Assembly: GCF_038007285.1 (NCBI RefSeq)
Contig: NZ_JBBOWX010000001.1
Span: 1-64,000 of the forward strand
Direction: 5' to 3'
Length of the DNA stretch: 64,000 nt
DNA from: Sporosarcina sp. FSL K6-3457
Lineage (GTDB): Bacteria > Bacillota > Bacilli > Bacillales_A > Planococcaceae
The position numbers and the translations under genes are program-made. The notes under the pieces were generated by a model. The model worked only from the letters and a program-made list of their open reading frames with translations. It did no database searches and had not been told where the DNA came from. Each line of letters starts with the position of its first letter. Positions within the stretch are counted from its first letter, which is position 1. Below are positions 36,284 through 45,377 of this stretch, piece by piece.

Positions 36284-37947
36284 AGTTGTCGGGCAAAATG
36301 ACCCTTCGATTCGCAGGTTATTTCCTCGCGTTCTACGCAATGCTTGTTGTCGTATCCCTTCTGATGATTGTTTATATATTTGCGGAAATAGTGACTGGAT
36401 TTTCTGCCTATGGAGACATTAGAGAGGCTGATACGGATGCTATTGAGTCGCATATTCATAAGGATAAAGAAGGAGATTATTCATTCTCAGCTTACCTAAA
36501 AGAGATTGCACAGCGGAGTGGCGGGACGCTGGAACTGATTGATGAACAAGGAAATATCTTATTGTCGTCTGTGGAATTAACAACAGTGCCTGTTCCATAT
36601 AGTTTCTCGGATTTGATAGCAATGTCGCAAGCTAGACGTTCTCATATCTGGTCGCTCGAGGACGAAATTTACCTGTTATTTACGGAAAATACGGACAGTG
36701 ACCGGGTTATGATGAGCCTTCAAAACTCGGAAATGTTTCCTCGGCTTGGAGAGGGTGACAAAAGAATACTTGAAGAAAATAACGCAGTTTTTGAGATTTA
36801 TGATGCAGAGGGCAATGTTATTGATTCTATAAACGGCGAAGGTGTTTCTTTGACTGGCGTAAATTTGTTGGCCAACTCTAGGAGGCTTTCTGAACATCAA
36901 GAAATGATAACTTCGATACAGTTGGATGATGGGACAACCGCAGTTGTTCGAATGCCGAATCGCTATTATACTCCGTTTGATTCACTATTTCATGATTTTT
37001 TCATGAGAATGCTGATTGGTTTTGCAATTTTTCATGGTGTTCTGCTATTATTCATCGTCAGCTTCTCTTTGTGGATTGGACGCCGGTTAGGAAGACCTGT
37101 TTTTTATTTCTTGAAACGAATTGATCGGTTATCGAAGAAGGATTATACGCTGTTAGAGGACAAAATATTGCGAAATGCGAAGGATGGCAAGTTGAAGCGA
37201 AAGTATCGGATATATAGTGATGTCGATCAGTCTTTGCTCACGCTAGCCAACAGCTTGGAAGCGAACGAACGGAAGTTGAAAAAGACGGAACAGCTGAGAG
37301 AGGATTGGGTCACGGGGCTTTCCCATGATTTGAAAACGCCGCTTAGTTCAATTTATGGCTATTCGGTTATGCTTGGGTCAGACCATGAATGGACAAGCGA
37401 AGAAGTGCAGAAGTTTGCATTAGTTATGCAGGAGAAAGCGGGCTATATGGATGATCTTATTAATGATTTGACCTATACGTATCAGTTGAAGAATGATGGT
37501 GTCGTACTTGAAAAGGAACATGTTGAACTTGGAGGATATGTAAGGGGATATGTTGAACGAAATAGCTTGGAAGAACTTCACATACATGAATCGAGCGAAC
37601 CCGTTTACGTCTCCATTGACCTAAAGCGCTTTGGGCGGGTGCTGGATAATGTGATTGGCAATGCAGTGAAGCATAATCCAGCAGAGACATCCATCCATAT
37701 GAGTGTGACTTCGGATACCAATGTGGTGTTACTGCAAGTGAGGGATGAGGGTGTGGGAATGGCGGCAGATGTATTGGAAAACTTATTTGACCGCTATTAC
37801 CGTGGGACGAATACGACTTCGGATGGCAGTGGAACCGGACTTGGCATGACAATTGCCAAACAGCTTGTTGAAGCGCATAGTGGCTGGATACAGGCGGATT
37901 CGGATCATAGTGGTACGACGATTACGTTGGCATTACCGAGAGTTTGA
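36280..37947 (+). CDS. Membrane sensor histidine kinase
   Basis: The 555-aa kinase has a first membrane helix (about 9-35), an extracytoplasmic region of about 200 residues, a second helix (about 245-268), a HAMP-like linker, the H-box SHDLKTPLSSIYGY with phosphoacceptor His349, and a C-terminal ATPase domain (NVIGNAVKHN, DEGVGM, GTGLGMTI). It phosphorylates the preceding response regulator. The large external domain suggests sensing of an outside or envelope signal; no known sensor fold is recognisable by eye. Confidence 0.9.
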   Translation: MKLSGKMTLRFAGYFLAFYAMLVVVSLLMIVYIFAEIVTGFSAYGDIREADTDAIESHIHKDKEGDYSFSAYLKEIAQRSGGTLELIDEQGNILLSSVELTTVPVPYSFSDLIAMSQARRSHIWSLEDEIYLLFTENTDSDRVMMSLQNSEMFPRLGEGDKRILEENNAVFEIYDAEGNVIDSINGEGVSLTGVNLLANSRRLSEHQEMITSIQLDDGTTAVVRMPNRYYTPFDSLFHDFFMRMLIGFAIFHGVLLLFIVSFSLWIGRRLGRPVFYFLKRIDRLSKKDYTLLEDKILRNAKDGKLKRKYRIYSDVDQSLLTLANSLEANERKLKKTEQLREDWVTGLSHDLKTPLSSIYGYSVMLGSDHEWTSEEVQKFALVMQEKAGYMDDLINDLTYTYQLKNDGVVLEKEHVELGGYVRGYVERNSLEELHIHESSEPVYVSIDLKRFGRVLDNVIGNAVKHNPAETSIHMSVTSDTNVVLLQVRDEGVGMAADVLENLFDRYYRGTNTTSDGSGTGLGMTIAKQLVEAHSGWIQADSDHSGTTITLALPRV

Positions 37948-37950
37948 AAT

Positions 37951-37990
37951 AAAAGCAAGGCCCTTTTGTAAAGAAGGACCTTGCTTTTTC
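37951..37990 (+). terminator. Terminator of the two-component operon
   Basis: AAAAGCAAGGCCCTT pairs with AAGGACCTTGCTTTTT. Confidence 0.88.
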
Positions 37991-38152
37991 TCAATGTAAA
38001 TCAATACTAATAGGTTCCATATCCTTTGTTCATTCGACAAGACCTGTTTACTAACTATATAGAAGCCTGTAACTAAAAATTCTCAAACTTTCTAGGGAGA
38101 GGTTGAAACTTCGTCCATTCATTTCCGTATATAGGTAAAAGGGGTGTTAGCG

Positions 38153-39103
38153 ATGAGACAGGATATATATGAACGCCAAATGGATTTAACGATGAAGCGG
38201 ACTGCGTATAACCGCATAACAAGACGACTTGATGGAGCTGAGGTTGAGTTGAAAGAGGCCATTGAGCTACGTGATGAGCTCCATAAACAATTGACGAAAG
38301 AGCAACAAGATGTTGTGAAGCTAGGGAAATTTTCTTTTATGAATAAAATCAAAGAGTGGACAGGTAAATGGGATGAACAGATGGAGAAGGAGATTGCCGA
38401 GGCGGCTGAAGCGGAATTGAAATTTAATGACGCGGAGAAAACGGTGACGGATATGGAGGCGGAAGCACAGCGTCTGCGTGAAAAGATGAAGAATCCAGAT
38501 TTCGCATATATTGAGGAGGATTGGGCAGATTTTCTAAAGGAAAAAGAGGCATGGATTCGACAGAATGATTCAGTTGCCAACGCCACATTACAAAAGATTG
38601 CGGATGATCGGGTGAGACTTCATTCGATTACGCGTGAAATTAATGAGGCCAGTGATGCGGGAAACACAGCCATTCATGCACTTGAAGCGGCCCTTAATAA
38701 GCTTGATTCTGCAGAAGGATTATCGACGTGGGACACATTTTTTGGCGGCGGAATGATTGTATCGGCGATGAAATATTCCGAAATCAATGCCTCGGATGAC
38801 TATGTGCATCGTGCGCAACGAGCACTTCGCCATTTCGAAACGGAGCTGATGGATGTCCAAAACGTTGCAACCGAATCATTCACCGTTAATAAAAATGATA
38901 TTTATACGTTCACAGATGTATTTTTTGATAATATTTTTTCGGATTGGGCGGTTCATTCGCGGATTGCGGATGCTAAAAGTAAGTTAAATACAGTGCTTCA
39001 GGACGTACGGCGGGTACAAGATCAGCTGACGACAAAGCGTGCTGAAATGGCGCATGAACTGGAGCGACTTGATGTGCAGGAGAAAGAGATTATTGAAGCA
39101 TGA
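38153..39103 (+). CDS. Conserved coiled-coil protein of unknown function
   Basis: The 316-aa cytosolic protein is almost entirely helical. Strong coiled-coil character runs from about 20 to 175, a central non-coil segment is SLSTWDTFFGGGMIVSAMKYSEI-like (about 198-220, STWDTFFGGGMI), and a final coil covers 270-316. The WDTFFGGG segment recurs in uncharacterised bacterial proteins, but I know of no assigned role. ATG at 38153 lies 6 nt after AAAGGGGTG. It is a single-gene unit with its own terminator. Confidence 0.65.
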   Translation: MRQDIYERQMDLTMKRTAYNRITRRLDGAEVELKEAIELRDELHKQLTKEQQDVVKLGKFSFMNKIKEWTGKWDEQMEKEIAEAAEAELKFNDAEKTVTDMEAEAQRLREKMKNPDFAYIEEDWADFLKEKEAWIRQNDSVANATLQKIADDRVRLHSITREINEASDAGNTAIHALEAALNKLDSAEGLSTWDTFFGGGMIVSAMKYSEINASDDYVHRAQRALRHFETELMDVQNVATESFTVNKNDIYTFTDVFFDNIFSDWAVHSRIADAKSKLNTVLQDVRRVQDQLTTKRAEMAHELERLDVQEKEIIEA

Positions 39104-39123
39104 TTGAATCAGGGGTTATGTAG

Positions 39124-39162
39124 AAAACGCCAAGAGGAGAGTCATTTTCTTGGCGTTTTTAT
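39124..39162 (+). terminator. Terminator after the coiled-coil gene
   Basis: AAAACGCCAAG pairs with CTTGGCGTTTTT around a 14-nt loop. Confidence 0.85.
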
Positions 39163-39192
39163 TCTGTTTTTATTGGGTAAAAAGTCTTGATT

Positions 39193-39305
39193 CGCTAATA
39201 AGTGAATGCGAGGCGCCAATATATGTAGGTTGAGCGCCAATATACGAGGGCAAGGCGTCGATAAACGACTGTCGAGCGCCAATAAGTGTTAACGAGACGC
39301 ATGAC
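39193..39305. repeat. Tandem array, 21-bp period (CGCCAATAA core)
   Basis: Units start at 39193, 39214, 39235, 39256, 39277 and 39298 (last partial), exactly 21 nt apart. The core is CGCYAATAA with decay in some units (CGTCGATAA), and fillers vary. The left end reads GTCTTGATTCGCTAATAAGT, the same left-end sequence as the arrays at 45723 and 46940. It lies between convergent genes. Confidence 0.92.
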
Positions 39306-39368
39306 GTTTTAATTACTGAAAGACCGATAGTCTTTTAGTGAAAAGTGGCATGCCCTTCTTCTTCTAGT

Positions 39369-39737
39369 TCATTCAAACTCTATAAATTCTATTCGGTTAC
39401 CAAACGGATCGTGGGTGAAAAAGCGGGAACGCCCGTCGATAGGTGGTTCGTTACTAATCGTATAACCAGCTTTTTCTAGTCGTAATTTCAACTGCTCAAG
39501 TGCATTTATTGTAAATCCAGGATGTGCTTTTTTTGCTGGAGTGAAGTCGTTTTGAATACCAATATGAACTTCTTGAGGACCACAAAGGAACCAACAGCCG
39601 CCGCGTGCTTGTAAATTTTCCGGCTTTGGAATTTCTTCCATACGAAGCAGTTCGCCATAAAATCGTCTTGCGGCTTCTTCAGAACCAGCTGGCGCTGCAA
39701 TTTGGATGTGATCAATACCTGTCAGAAATGTCGTCAT
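39369..39737 (-). CDS. VOC-superfamily (glyoxalase/bleomycin-resistance fold) protein
   Basis: The 122-aa single-domain protein has the VOC layout: GIDHIQIAAP with a metal-site His (His10), EVHIGIQ near 57 and RIEFIEFE with a metal-site Glu at the end. Members include glyoxalases, dioxygenases and binding proteins, so the activity is open. AGGAGAG precedes the start. It is divergent from the ABC operon. Confidence 0.82.
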   Translation of the reverse strand: MTTFLTGIDHIQIAAPAGSEEAARRFYGELLRMEEIPKPENLQARGGCWFLCGPQEVHIGIQNDFTPAKKAHPGFTINALEQLKLRLEKAGYTISNEPPIDGRSRFFTHDPFGNRIEFIEFE

Positions 39738-39976
39738 TGCTCATCTCTCCTTTGAACGTTGTATCTATAGTATAAACTCCAACTCCGCTGAACACTACTA
39801 CCCTTTTTGGATACTATTATATAAGTAATACTTATCGTACTAATTAAATATCATTGGATTCACGAATTGCTTGAGCGTACGACTGTCAGTTTTTTATTTG
39901 CCCTACTTAGAAAGAAGTAGTGTAGAAACTCATTTGTATATAATTCTAACAAATCGCTTTACAATATCTATGTGCA

Positions 39977-40002
39977 CAGTGTACTATATAACTAATACAC
40001 TG
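39977..40002 (+). promoter_or_regulatory. Operator of the ABC operon, YtrA type
   Basis: CAGTGTA (39977-39983) and TACACTG (39996-40002) form a perfect 7-bp inverted repeat with a 12-nt AT-rich spacer that contains TATATA, a likely -10 element. The arms AGTGTA/TACACT resemble the half sites I recall for the B. subtilis GntR-type repressor YtrA, and a YtrA-like gene is in this operon. Confidence 0.65.
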
Positions 40003-40022
40003 ATACAAAAGGAGGTACGCTG

Positions 40023-40805
40023 ATGCAACAATGGAATGGGTTGTTAAGGAAAGAATGGCTGATGATGAAGAGCCTGCTGCTTGTGGGTGCATTAGTTGCA
40101 GTTGCTGCAATGTTGTTTCTTCCAATAATCGTAACGCGATTTTGGGGAGAGGGTGTGCAAGTTTTTGAAACGGCTCTTGTTATTTGTTTTCTGTGTGCGG
40201 GCGTGAGTGTTTCAGCACCAGTGATTGCATTACTTACCATGCTAGAAAGGGATATGAAGCGTCCGGATGTGTGGTTTCATTCTAATGCATCTATTTTTAA
40301 ACTGGTTGGATCGAAAGTCGTTTTTGCGCTTCTGATTGGTGCTAGTGGATTGCTCATTCCAACAATTGTTCTCGCACTACATTATGCATTGTCAACACCA
40401 TCTATTCTGACATTCAATGCGCTCCTATTTTATGGTAGTATTTTCGTCGTTGTATTATTTATAGCTTCGATTTCAATACTTTGCACGGGATTCTTTTTCT
40501 GGGTACTGTATCGATTGATGGCACCCTCTATAAAAGGATTTTCAAAGCCTATTACGATTATTTTGTTTTTTGTTTCATTGTTGGGAGTTGAAAGAATAAG
40601 AAGTTCGGATTTATACAATAAACTGATCAAAGTCGGTCCGATTGATTTATTAGGATTAAAAAATCCTAAATTAGATGTTGGAAACGGTTATTTTGAAGTA
40701 ACCGGGACGACTTTCTATACAGGGCAAATTGTATTTGACACATTCTTCATCGTAGTGGCGTTCGTCGTTGCAACCGTCTTGTTTGAAAAGAAAGTGAGGT
40801 TGTAA
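40023..40805 (+). CDS. ABC-2 type membrane protein, paralogue 1 of 3
   Basis: The 260-aa protein has about six membrane helices and starts with WNGLLRKEWLMMK, a cytoplasmic motif shared with the next two gene products (R-x-LVRKEW). It ends LFEKKVRL, also shared. It is probably a permease subunit working with the ATPases encoded downstream. AAAGGAGG precedes the start, and the operator lies directly upstream. Confidence 0.72.
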   Translation: MQQWNGLLRKEWLMMKSLLLVGALVAVAAMLFLPIIVTRFWGEGVQVFETALVICFLCAGVSVSAPVIALLTMLERDMKRPDVWFHSNASIFKLVGSKVVFALLIGASGLLIPTIVLALHYALSTPSILTFNALLFYGSIFVVVLFIASISILCTGFFFWVLYRLMAPSIKGFSKPITIILFFVSLLGVERIRSSDLYNKLIKVGPIDLLGLKNPKLDVGNGYFEVTGTTFYTGQIVFDTFFIVVAFVVATVLFEKKVRL

Positions 40806-40810
40806 AGCAT

Positions 40811-41572
40811 ATGAAAAGATGGAGAGGGTTAGTGCGCAAAGAATGGGCGCTGATGAAATGGGGCATTGTTCCGCTTGCTTTATTAAATGGTGCACTTGTA
40901 TTTCTTGCGATTAATCACACATTTTACGGGCTGCTGGAAAGTCTTATTGTCGATATTAAATTCGTGATTGGATTTGGCTTTCTGCTTCATATGCTTGCGT
41001 CAGTATCATGGTTTTTGGATAGTTTGAACAAGGAAATGAAGCGACCAGACATTTGGCTCCATTCTCCTACATCCATGTGGCGGCTTATTGGAGCGAAAGT
41101 TGTATTCATCACCATGATCATAGGTTGTTCGGTTTTATTATGTGGAACAATCGTAGGTGTTGCCCATTATATGGACGGTGGAAAGGCTTCTATTGTAGAA
41201 GGTCTTGTTTTATTGTTTAGCGTGGCTGTAGTCATTGTGTTGAATGCAATTTATGTGATGGCAGTCGTTTTTTTCTTCTGGTCGATTTTCCAGGTGTTTC
41301 GTTCCCGGATAGATTGGTTTTTCTCTGTCATTATTATGTTTGCCATATTCATCATTTGGGCGTATGTGTGGGGAATGATTTGGTTTACGGACGTGTTTCA
41401 AACTGTTAAGGAAATAGGTCCTCTGAATGGGACGATGCCAATGATGGAAATCAATTATATTGTCCCTGGCGTAGCCATTTTAACAATTGGTAATCTTGTT
41501 CTTCATGGTGTGATGACAGTAATCTATTTCGTCGTCGGGTCGACGCTGTTCGAGAAGAAAGTGAGGTTGTGA
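40811..41572 (+). CDS. ABC-2 type membrane protein, paralogue 2 of 3
   Basis: The 253-aa protein is a paralogue of its neighbours, with the same N-terminal RWRGLVRKEW, the DSLNKEMKRPDIWLHSPTSMW segment near 75-95, about six helices and the C-terminal LFEKKVRL. The DNA around its start (40788-40850) is nearly identical to that around the next gene's start, marking a tandem duplication. Confidence 0.72.
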   Translation: MKRWRGLVRKEWALMKWGIVPLALLNGALVFLAINHTFYGLLESLIVDIKFVIGFGFLLHMLASVSWFLDSLNKEMKRPDIWLHSPTSMWRLIGAKVVFITMIIGCSVLLCGTIVGVAHYMDGGKASIVEGLVLLFSVAVVIVLNAIYVMAVVFFFWSIFQVFRSRIDWFFSVIIMFAIFIIWAYVWGMIWFTDVFQTVKEIGPLNGTMPMMEINYIVPGVAILTIGNLVLHGVMTVIYFVVGSTLFEKKVRL

Positions 41573-41577
41573 AGCGT

Positions 41578-42375
41578 ATGAAAAGATGGGGAGGGTTAGT
41601 GCGCAAAGAGTGGGTACTTGTGAAGTGGTTTGCTATTGCTTTGATTGTCATCAATGTGGGCATTACAGTCCTTGATAATAGTCATATTGTTTTTGGGGGA
41701 GCAGACGACTCGACTTCGTATGCTTTTATGACAAGTGGCTTGTGGTTGAAACTTCATACGTATATGGGTGTTGTCCTGGTTGCGGTAAGTTACAGTCGTG
41801 AAAGACCAAGGATAGATATTTGGCTTCATTCGCCAACACCCTATGTGCAACTGGTCGGGGGAAAAGCGGTAGTAGCTACTGTTGCAGTAGCCTGTTCGCT
41901 GTTGGTAACTGGGTTTGTCATGTCCATTTTTAATTATATAGGTGGCTATTGGGATGGCTCATCGATTGTGGATGAATTACTTTTGATGCTGTCAATGGTA
42001 ATTGCAGTCTTATTAAATAGTCTATTGTTTATCGTGATTACATTGTTTTTCATGCAAGTTTATCAGGTGCTGAAGTCATGGATAGGTAAAATTTCTATCA
42101 TTGTTACGGTTGCTTTGTTTCCGCTGAGTACTTTGATTTGGGCGGTGATTTGGATTATGGATTGGCTTCAAGTGTTGAGAGAAACGGGGCCGATTTATGG
42201 TGTGCGTACAGCAGCAGGGGTTTCACCAAGTTTGTTTGAGACAAACTTTATTTTAGGCAGTCTGCTACCCGAAAGTGCCGTTTTGACAGTTGGTAGTGTA
42301 GTGCTATATGGAGTCTTCACATCGATTTTATTCATCAGTGGGTCAATGCTGTTCGACAAGAAAGTGAGGTTGTAA
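41578..42375 (+). CDS. ABC-2 type membrane protein, paralogue 3 of 3
   Basis: The 265-aa protein is the third copy, with RWGGLVRKEWVLVKW, RPRIDIWLHSPTPYVQL near 80-95, about six helices and the C-terminal LFDKKVRL. ATG at 41578 is chosen by analogy with the paralogue at 40811, whose upstream sequence GTGAGGTTGTRAAGC is the same; GTG at 41569 is less likely. The GntR gene starts 3 nt after its stop. Confidence 0.72.
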   Translation: MKRWGGLVRKEWVLVKWFAIALIVINVGITVLDNSHIVFGGADDSTSYAFMTSGLWLKLHTYMGVVLVAVSYSRERPRIDIWLHSPTPYVQLVGGKAVVATVAVACSLLVTGFVMSIFNYIGGYWDGSSIVDELLLMLSMVIAVLLNSLLFIVITLFFMQVYQVLKSWIGKISIIVTVALFPLSTLIWAVIWIMDWLQVLRETGPIYGVRTAAGVSPSLFETNFILGSLLPESAVLTVGSVVLYGVFTSILFISGSMLFDKKVRL

Positions 42376-42378
42376 GCG

Positions 42379-42747
42379 ATGGGCATAGATTTTCTTCCAG
42401 ACAAGCCAATATATCAGCAGCTCATCGACCGACTGACGGGCGATATTATTCGGGGAACTTTGAAGCCCGGTGAGAAGTTGTTGTCTGTTCGTGAGTATGC
42501 GATTGAGGCCGGTGTGAATGCCAATACGATGCAGCGCGTCTATAAGGAGCTGGAGCAGATGGAAATCACGGAAACAAAGAGGGGGCAGGGGTCTTTTGTA
42601 ACGGAAGATGAAGTGAAGATTGCAGAGCTCCGGAATGACATGAAAGAGCAGCTGGTAACGTCTTTCATTCAAAGTGTGGAGGCACTTGGTTTTACGACGT
42701 CTGAAATCGTGCAACACATACAGGAACGGGGTGGGGAAAATGATTGA
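42379..42747 (+). CDS. GntR-family transcriptional repressor (YtrA subfamily)
   Basis: The 122-aa protein has the GntR winged helix (about 10-75: KPIYQQLIDRLTGDIIRGTLKPGEKLLSVREYA...NTMQRVYKELE) and the short C-terminal region typical of YtrA, too small for a ligand-binding FadR domain. It probably represses the whole operon through the inverted repeat at 39977. YtrA-type regulators often respond to envelope stress or cell-wall antibiotics. It overlaps the next gene by 8 nt. Confidence 0.88.
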   Translation: MGIDFLPDKPIYQQLIDRLTGDIIRGTLKPGEKLLSVREYAIEAGVNANTMQRVYKELEQMEITETKRGQGSFVTEDEVKIAELRNDMKEQLVTSFIQSVEALGFTTSEIVQHIQERGGEND

Positions 42748-43438
42748 GTTGAATAATGTTTATAAGAAGTATGGTGGGCGGAAGGCGCTGGAGAATATTA
42801 CACTGACAGTGCCGAGAGGGAAAATTATCGGCCTTGTCGGGGAGAATGGCAGTGGCAAGACGACGTTGTTGAAACTGATGGCAGGCTTGTTGACGCCTAA
42901 TTCAGGAACTGCGATGTTTGGCGGCAGTCGTATTACGCGAAAAGTTGCTACGAATATTGCGTATATGCCGGATGCAGATTTGTTTTATCCATATTTTACA
43001 GTCTATCAGCTATTTGAGTTTTATGAGTCACAGTTTGCCGATTTTAATCCTACGAAGGCGAAGGAAATAGCGGCGTTCCTCAATCTATCCCTTGATTCGA
43101 AAATAAAGAATTTGTCGAAGGGGAACCGAGGTCGGGTCAAAATAGCGGCGACGCTTGGACGTGAGGCGGATTATTATTTGTTAGATGAACCGTTTTCTGG
43201 CCTCGATCCGATGGTGCGGGATGACATTGCGAAAGGATTGATCCGTTTCACGGACTCAGGAAGGCAAACCGTCATTATGTCGACGCATGAATTAAAAGAA
43301 GTGGAACCATTGCTTGATGAAATCGTAGTATTAAAGGGAAGTCGGATGATTGCACATGAGGCGGTGGATGAAATCCGTGATAGCTATGGGAAAGATGCCA
43401 CCTCATGGATGGTGTCGTTGTTTAGGGAGGGAAGTTGA
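42740..43438 (+). CDS. ABC transporter ATPase
   Basis: This 232-aa nucleotide-binding protein has Walker A VGENGSGKTTLL (about 33-44), a degenerate signature LSKGNRGRVKIA (about 128-139), Walker B YYLLDEPFSGLDP and H-loop STHELKEV. ATG at 42740 overlaps the GntR stop and has GGGTGGGG upstream. The nearby YtrA-type regulator and the degenerate signature recall the Ytr and Bcr-type export systems. Confidence 0.88.
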   Translation: MIELNNVYKKYGGRKALENITLTVPRGKIIGLVGENGSGKTTLLKLMAGLLTPNSGTAMFGGSRITRKVATNIAYMPDADLFYPYFTVYQLFEFYESQFADFNPTKAKEIAAFLNLSLDSKIKNLSKGNRGRVKIAATLGREADYYLLDEPFSGLDPMVRDDIAKGLIRFTDSGRQTVIMSTHELKEVEPLLDEIVVLKGSRMIAHEAVDEIRDSYGKDATSWMVSLFREGS

Positions 43439-43439
43439 C

Positions 43440-44363
43440 GTGGAAATGAAACCGATAGTGGAATTGAAGAATTTATCGAAAACGATTGGTAAGAAAAAGA
43501 TTATTGATAACTTGAATTTGGCGTTATATCCAGGGCAAATTACGGGATTTCTAGGTCCAAACGGTGCAGGGAAAACGACGACGATTCGGATGATGGTTGG
43601 TTTGATGGAGCCGTCTGGTGGAGATGTTGTCATTGATGGGAAGTCTTTGGCGGATGACTTTGAAGGAGGGCTTTCCAAGGTCGGGGTTATCGTTGAAAAT
43701 CCGGAAATGTATAAGTTCATGTCCGGGTATAAAAATCTTGTGCACTTTGCGCGCATGCATGAGGGTGTGACGAAAGCACGGATTGATGAGATTATCAATC
43801 AAGTCGGCATGCAAAACAGGATTCATGAGAAAGTATCGACGTATTCACTTGGTATGCGGCAACGTCTTGGGCTTGCGCAAGCATTGCTGCATCGCCCGAA
43901 GTTTTTGATTTTGGATGAACCGACAAATGGGCTGGATCCAGCGGGGATTCGTGAGTTCCGAACGTATCTTAAGAGCATTGCAGAACAAGAAGGCGTTTCT
44001 GTCTTTGTATCCAGTCATATGTTATCAGAAATTGAATTGATGTGTGATCGGATTGCGGTTATTCAGAATGGGAAATTGATTGATATTCGAGAAATGTCAG
44101 GGATGCAAGGTTCTTTTTATTACATCGAAGCATTGCCTCGTGAGGCGGCTGAAGCTCTGTTGAATGAAGAAGGGTTCGCCGTTGAATCGCATCAGGATGG
44201 CTTTATTATCAATGCAGAAAAGGAACAAATTCCGGCACTGATTCAACGATTCTCGGTACAGAATCAGCAGCTTTTTGCAGTTCAACCTTACCGTAAAACG
44301 CTTGAGGATGAGTTCTTAGAAATGACGGGAGGTGGCCAAATTGCTGAAGCTCATGCAAAATGA
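43440..44363 (+). CDS. ABC transporter ATPase (BcrA-like)
   Basis: The 307-aa protein has Walker A LGPNGAGKTTTIR (about 37-49), signature YSLGMRQRLGLAQA (about 136-149), Walker B FLILDEPTNGLDPAGI and a C-terminal extension of about 90 residues, as in BcrA-type bacitracin/lantibiotic exporters. GTG at 43440 follows AGGGAGG by 9 nt. It overlaps the permease gene that follows, its probable partner. Confidence 0.88.
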   Translation: MEMKPIVELKNLSKTIGKKKIIDNLNLALYPGQITGFLGPNGAGKTTTIRMMVGLMEPSGGDVVIDGKSLADDFEGGLSKVGVIVENPEMYKFMSGYKNLVHFARMHEGVTKARIDEIINQVGMQNRIHEKVSTYSLGMRQRLGLAQALLHRPKFLILDEPTNGLDPAGIREFRTYLKSIAEQEGVSVFVSSHMLSEIELMCDRIAVIQNGKLIDIREMSGMQGSFYYIEALPREAAEALLNEEGFAVESHQDGFIINAEKEQIPALIQRFSVQNQQLFAVQPYRKTLEDEFLEMTGGGQIAEAHAK

Positions 44364-45282
44364 ATGGATGAAGTTATGGAGTAAAAAAGCGACGTGGGTG
44401 ATGACGTTTTTACTTATCGCTATGATTGCCGGGATGCTTGGTTTAACGAAATGGATGCAGACGTTAAATAATATCGATGAGCGAGATTGGAAAATGGATG
44501 TGCAGGCGGAGTTAACCATGACGCAAGAACAATTGGGAAATTCAGCGCTGGTAGCTAGTGAGCGAGAAGAGTTAGAAGGTCAGCAAAAGGTGCTTGAATA
44601 TCGACTTGCGAATTCGGTTCAACCATTGGAAAACTCCAGCCGTGAATCAATGATTATGAACTCTGCTGGAATTGGTTCTATCGCCGTTTTACTGACGGTT
44701 ATCGTTGCGGCAGGGATTGTAGCCTCTGAGTTTACACAAGGGACGATTAAAATGCTGTTGTCTCGTCCGGTGAAAAGATGGAGGATTTTAACGGCGAAAT
44801 ATGTAACGGTTAACTTGTTTGGTATTCTCCTTATGCTAATCGGCTTCGCCGTTTCCATTATTTGTGCGTATATCTTCTTTTCGGCTGGAGATGGGCAGGA
44901 GCTTGTGTGGAATGGCAAAGAGGTTGTGACGGCATCGATCTGGGGGAAAGGGCTTTATATGCTATTGCTGTCATTTGCGAATGTGTTTGTTACGGCGACA
45001 TTTGCCTTTATGATTGGCAGTGTTTTCCGCTCCAGTTCACTGGCAATTGGGCTTTCATTGTTCATCTACTTTACGGGTTCGACTGTTGTGCTGTTGTTGG
45101 CGAGGTATGAGATTGTGAAATATATTGTTTTCACACATATGGATTTGACGATGTATGAATCGGGGGCTATGTTTGTGGAGGGCATTACGATGCCATTCTC
45201 GCTTGCGGTTCTTGCGGTGTATATTGTTGTGTTCCTCGTGATTAGTTATACAACGTTTATAAAACGAGATATTACTGCATAA
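44341..45282 (+). CDS. ABC-2 family transporter permease
   Basis: The 313-aa protein has an N-terminal helix (about 18-38), a charged external loop with coiled-coil character (about 40-95) and five further helices from about 105. FTQGTIKMLLSRPVKRWRIL (near 134-153) is the typical ABC-2 coupling stretch. TTG at 44341 is 8 nt after GGGAGG. It is the last gene of the operon and likely forms a complex with the preceding ATPase. Confidence 0.85.
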   Translation: MLKLMQNEWMKLWSKKATWVMTFLLIAMIAGMLGLTKWMQTLNNIDERDWKMDVQAELTMTQEQLGNSALVASEREELEGQQKVLEYRLANSVQPLENSSRESMIMNSAGIGSIAVLLTVIVAAGIVASEFTQGTIKMLLSRPVKRWRILTAKYVTVNLFGILLMLIGFAVSIICAYIFFSAGDGQELVWNGKEVVTASIWGKGLYMLLLSFANVFVTATFAFMIGSVFRSSSLAIGLSLFIYFTGSTVVLLLARYEIVKYIVFTHMDLTMYESGAMFVEGITMPFSLAVLAVYIVVFLVISYTTFIKRDITA

Positions 45283-45288
45283 GATATG

Positions 45289-45318
45289 AAAAAGCCCTCC
45301 AGCGTTGGAGGGCTTTTT
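45289..45318 (+). terminator. Terminator of the ABC operon
   Basis: AAAAAGCCCTCC pairs with GGAGGGCTTTTT around a short loop. Confidence 0.92.
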
Positions 45319-45377
45319 CACTGCTTAGGAAATTATAAAATCTCGTACTGTGGATAAGTTATGAGGTAGAGATTTCG

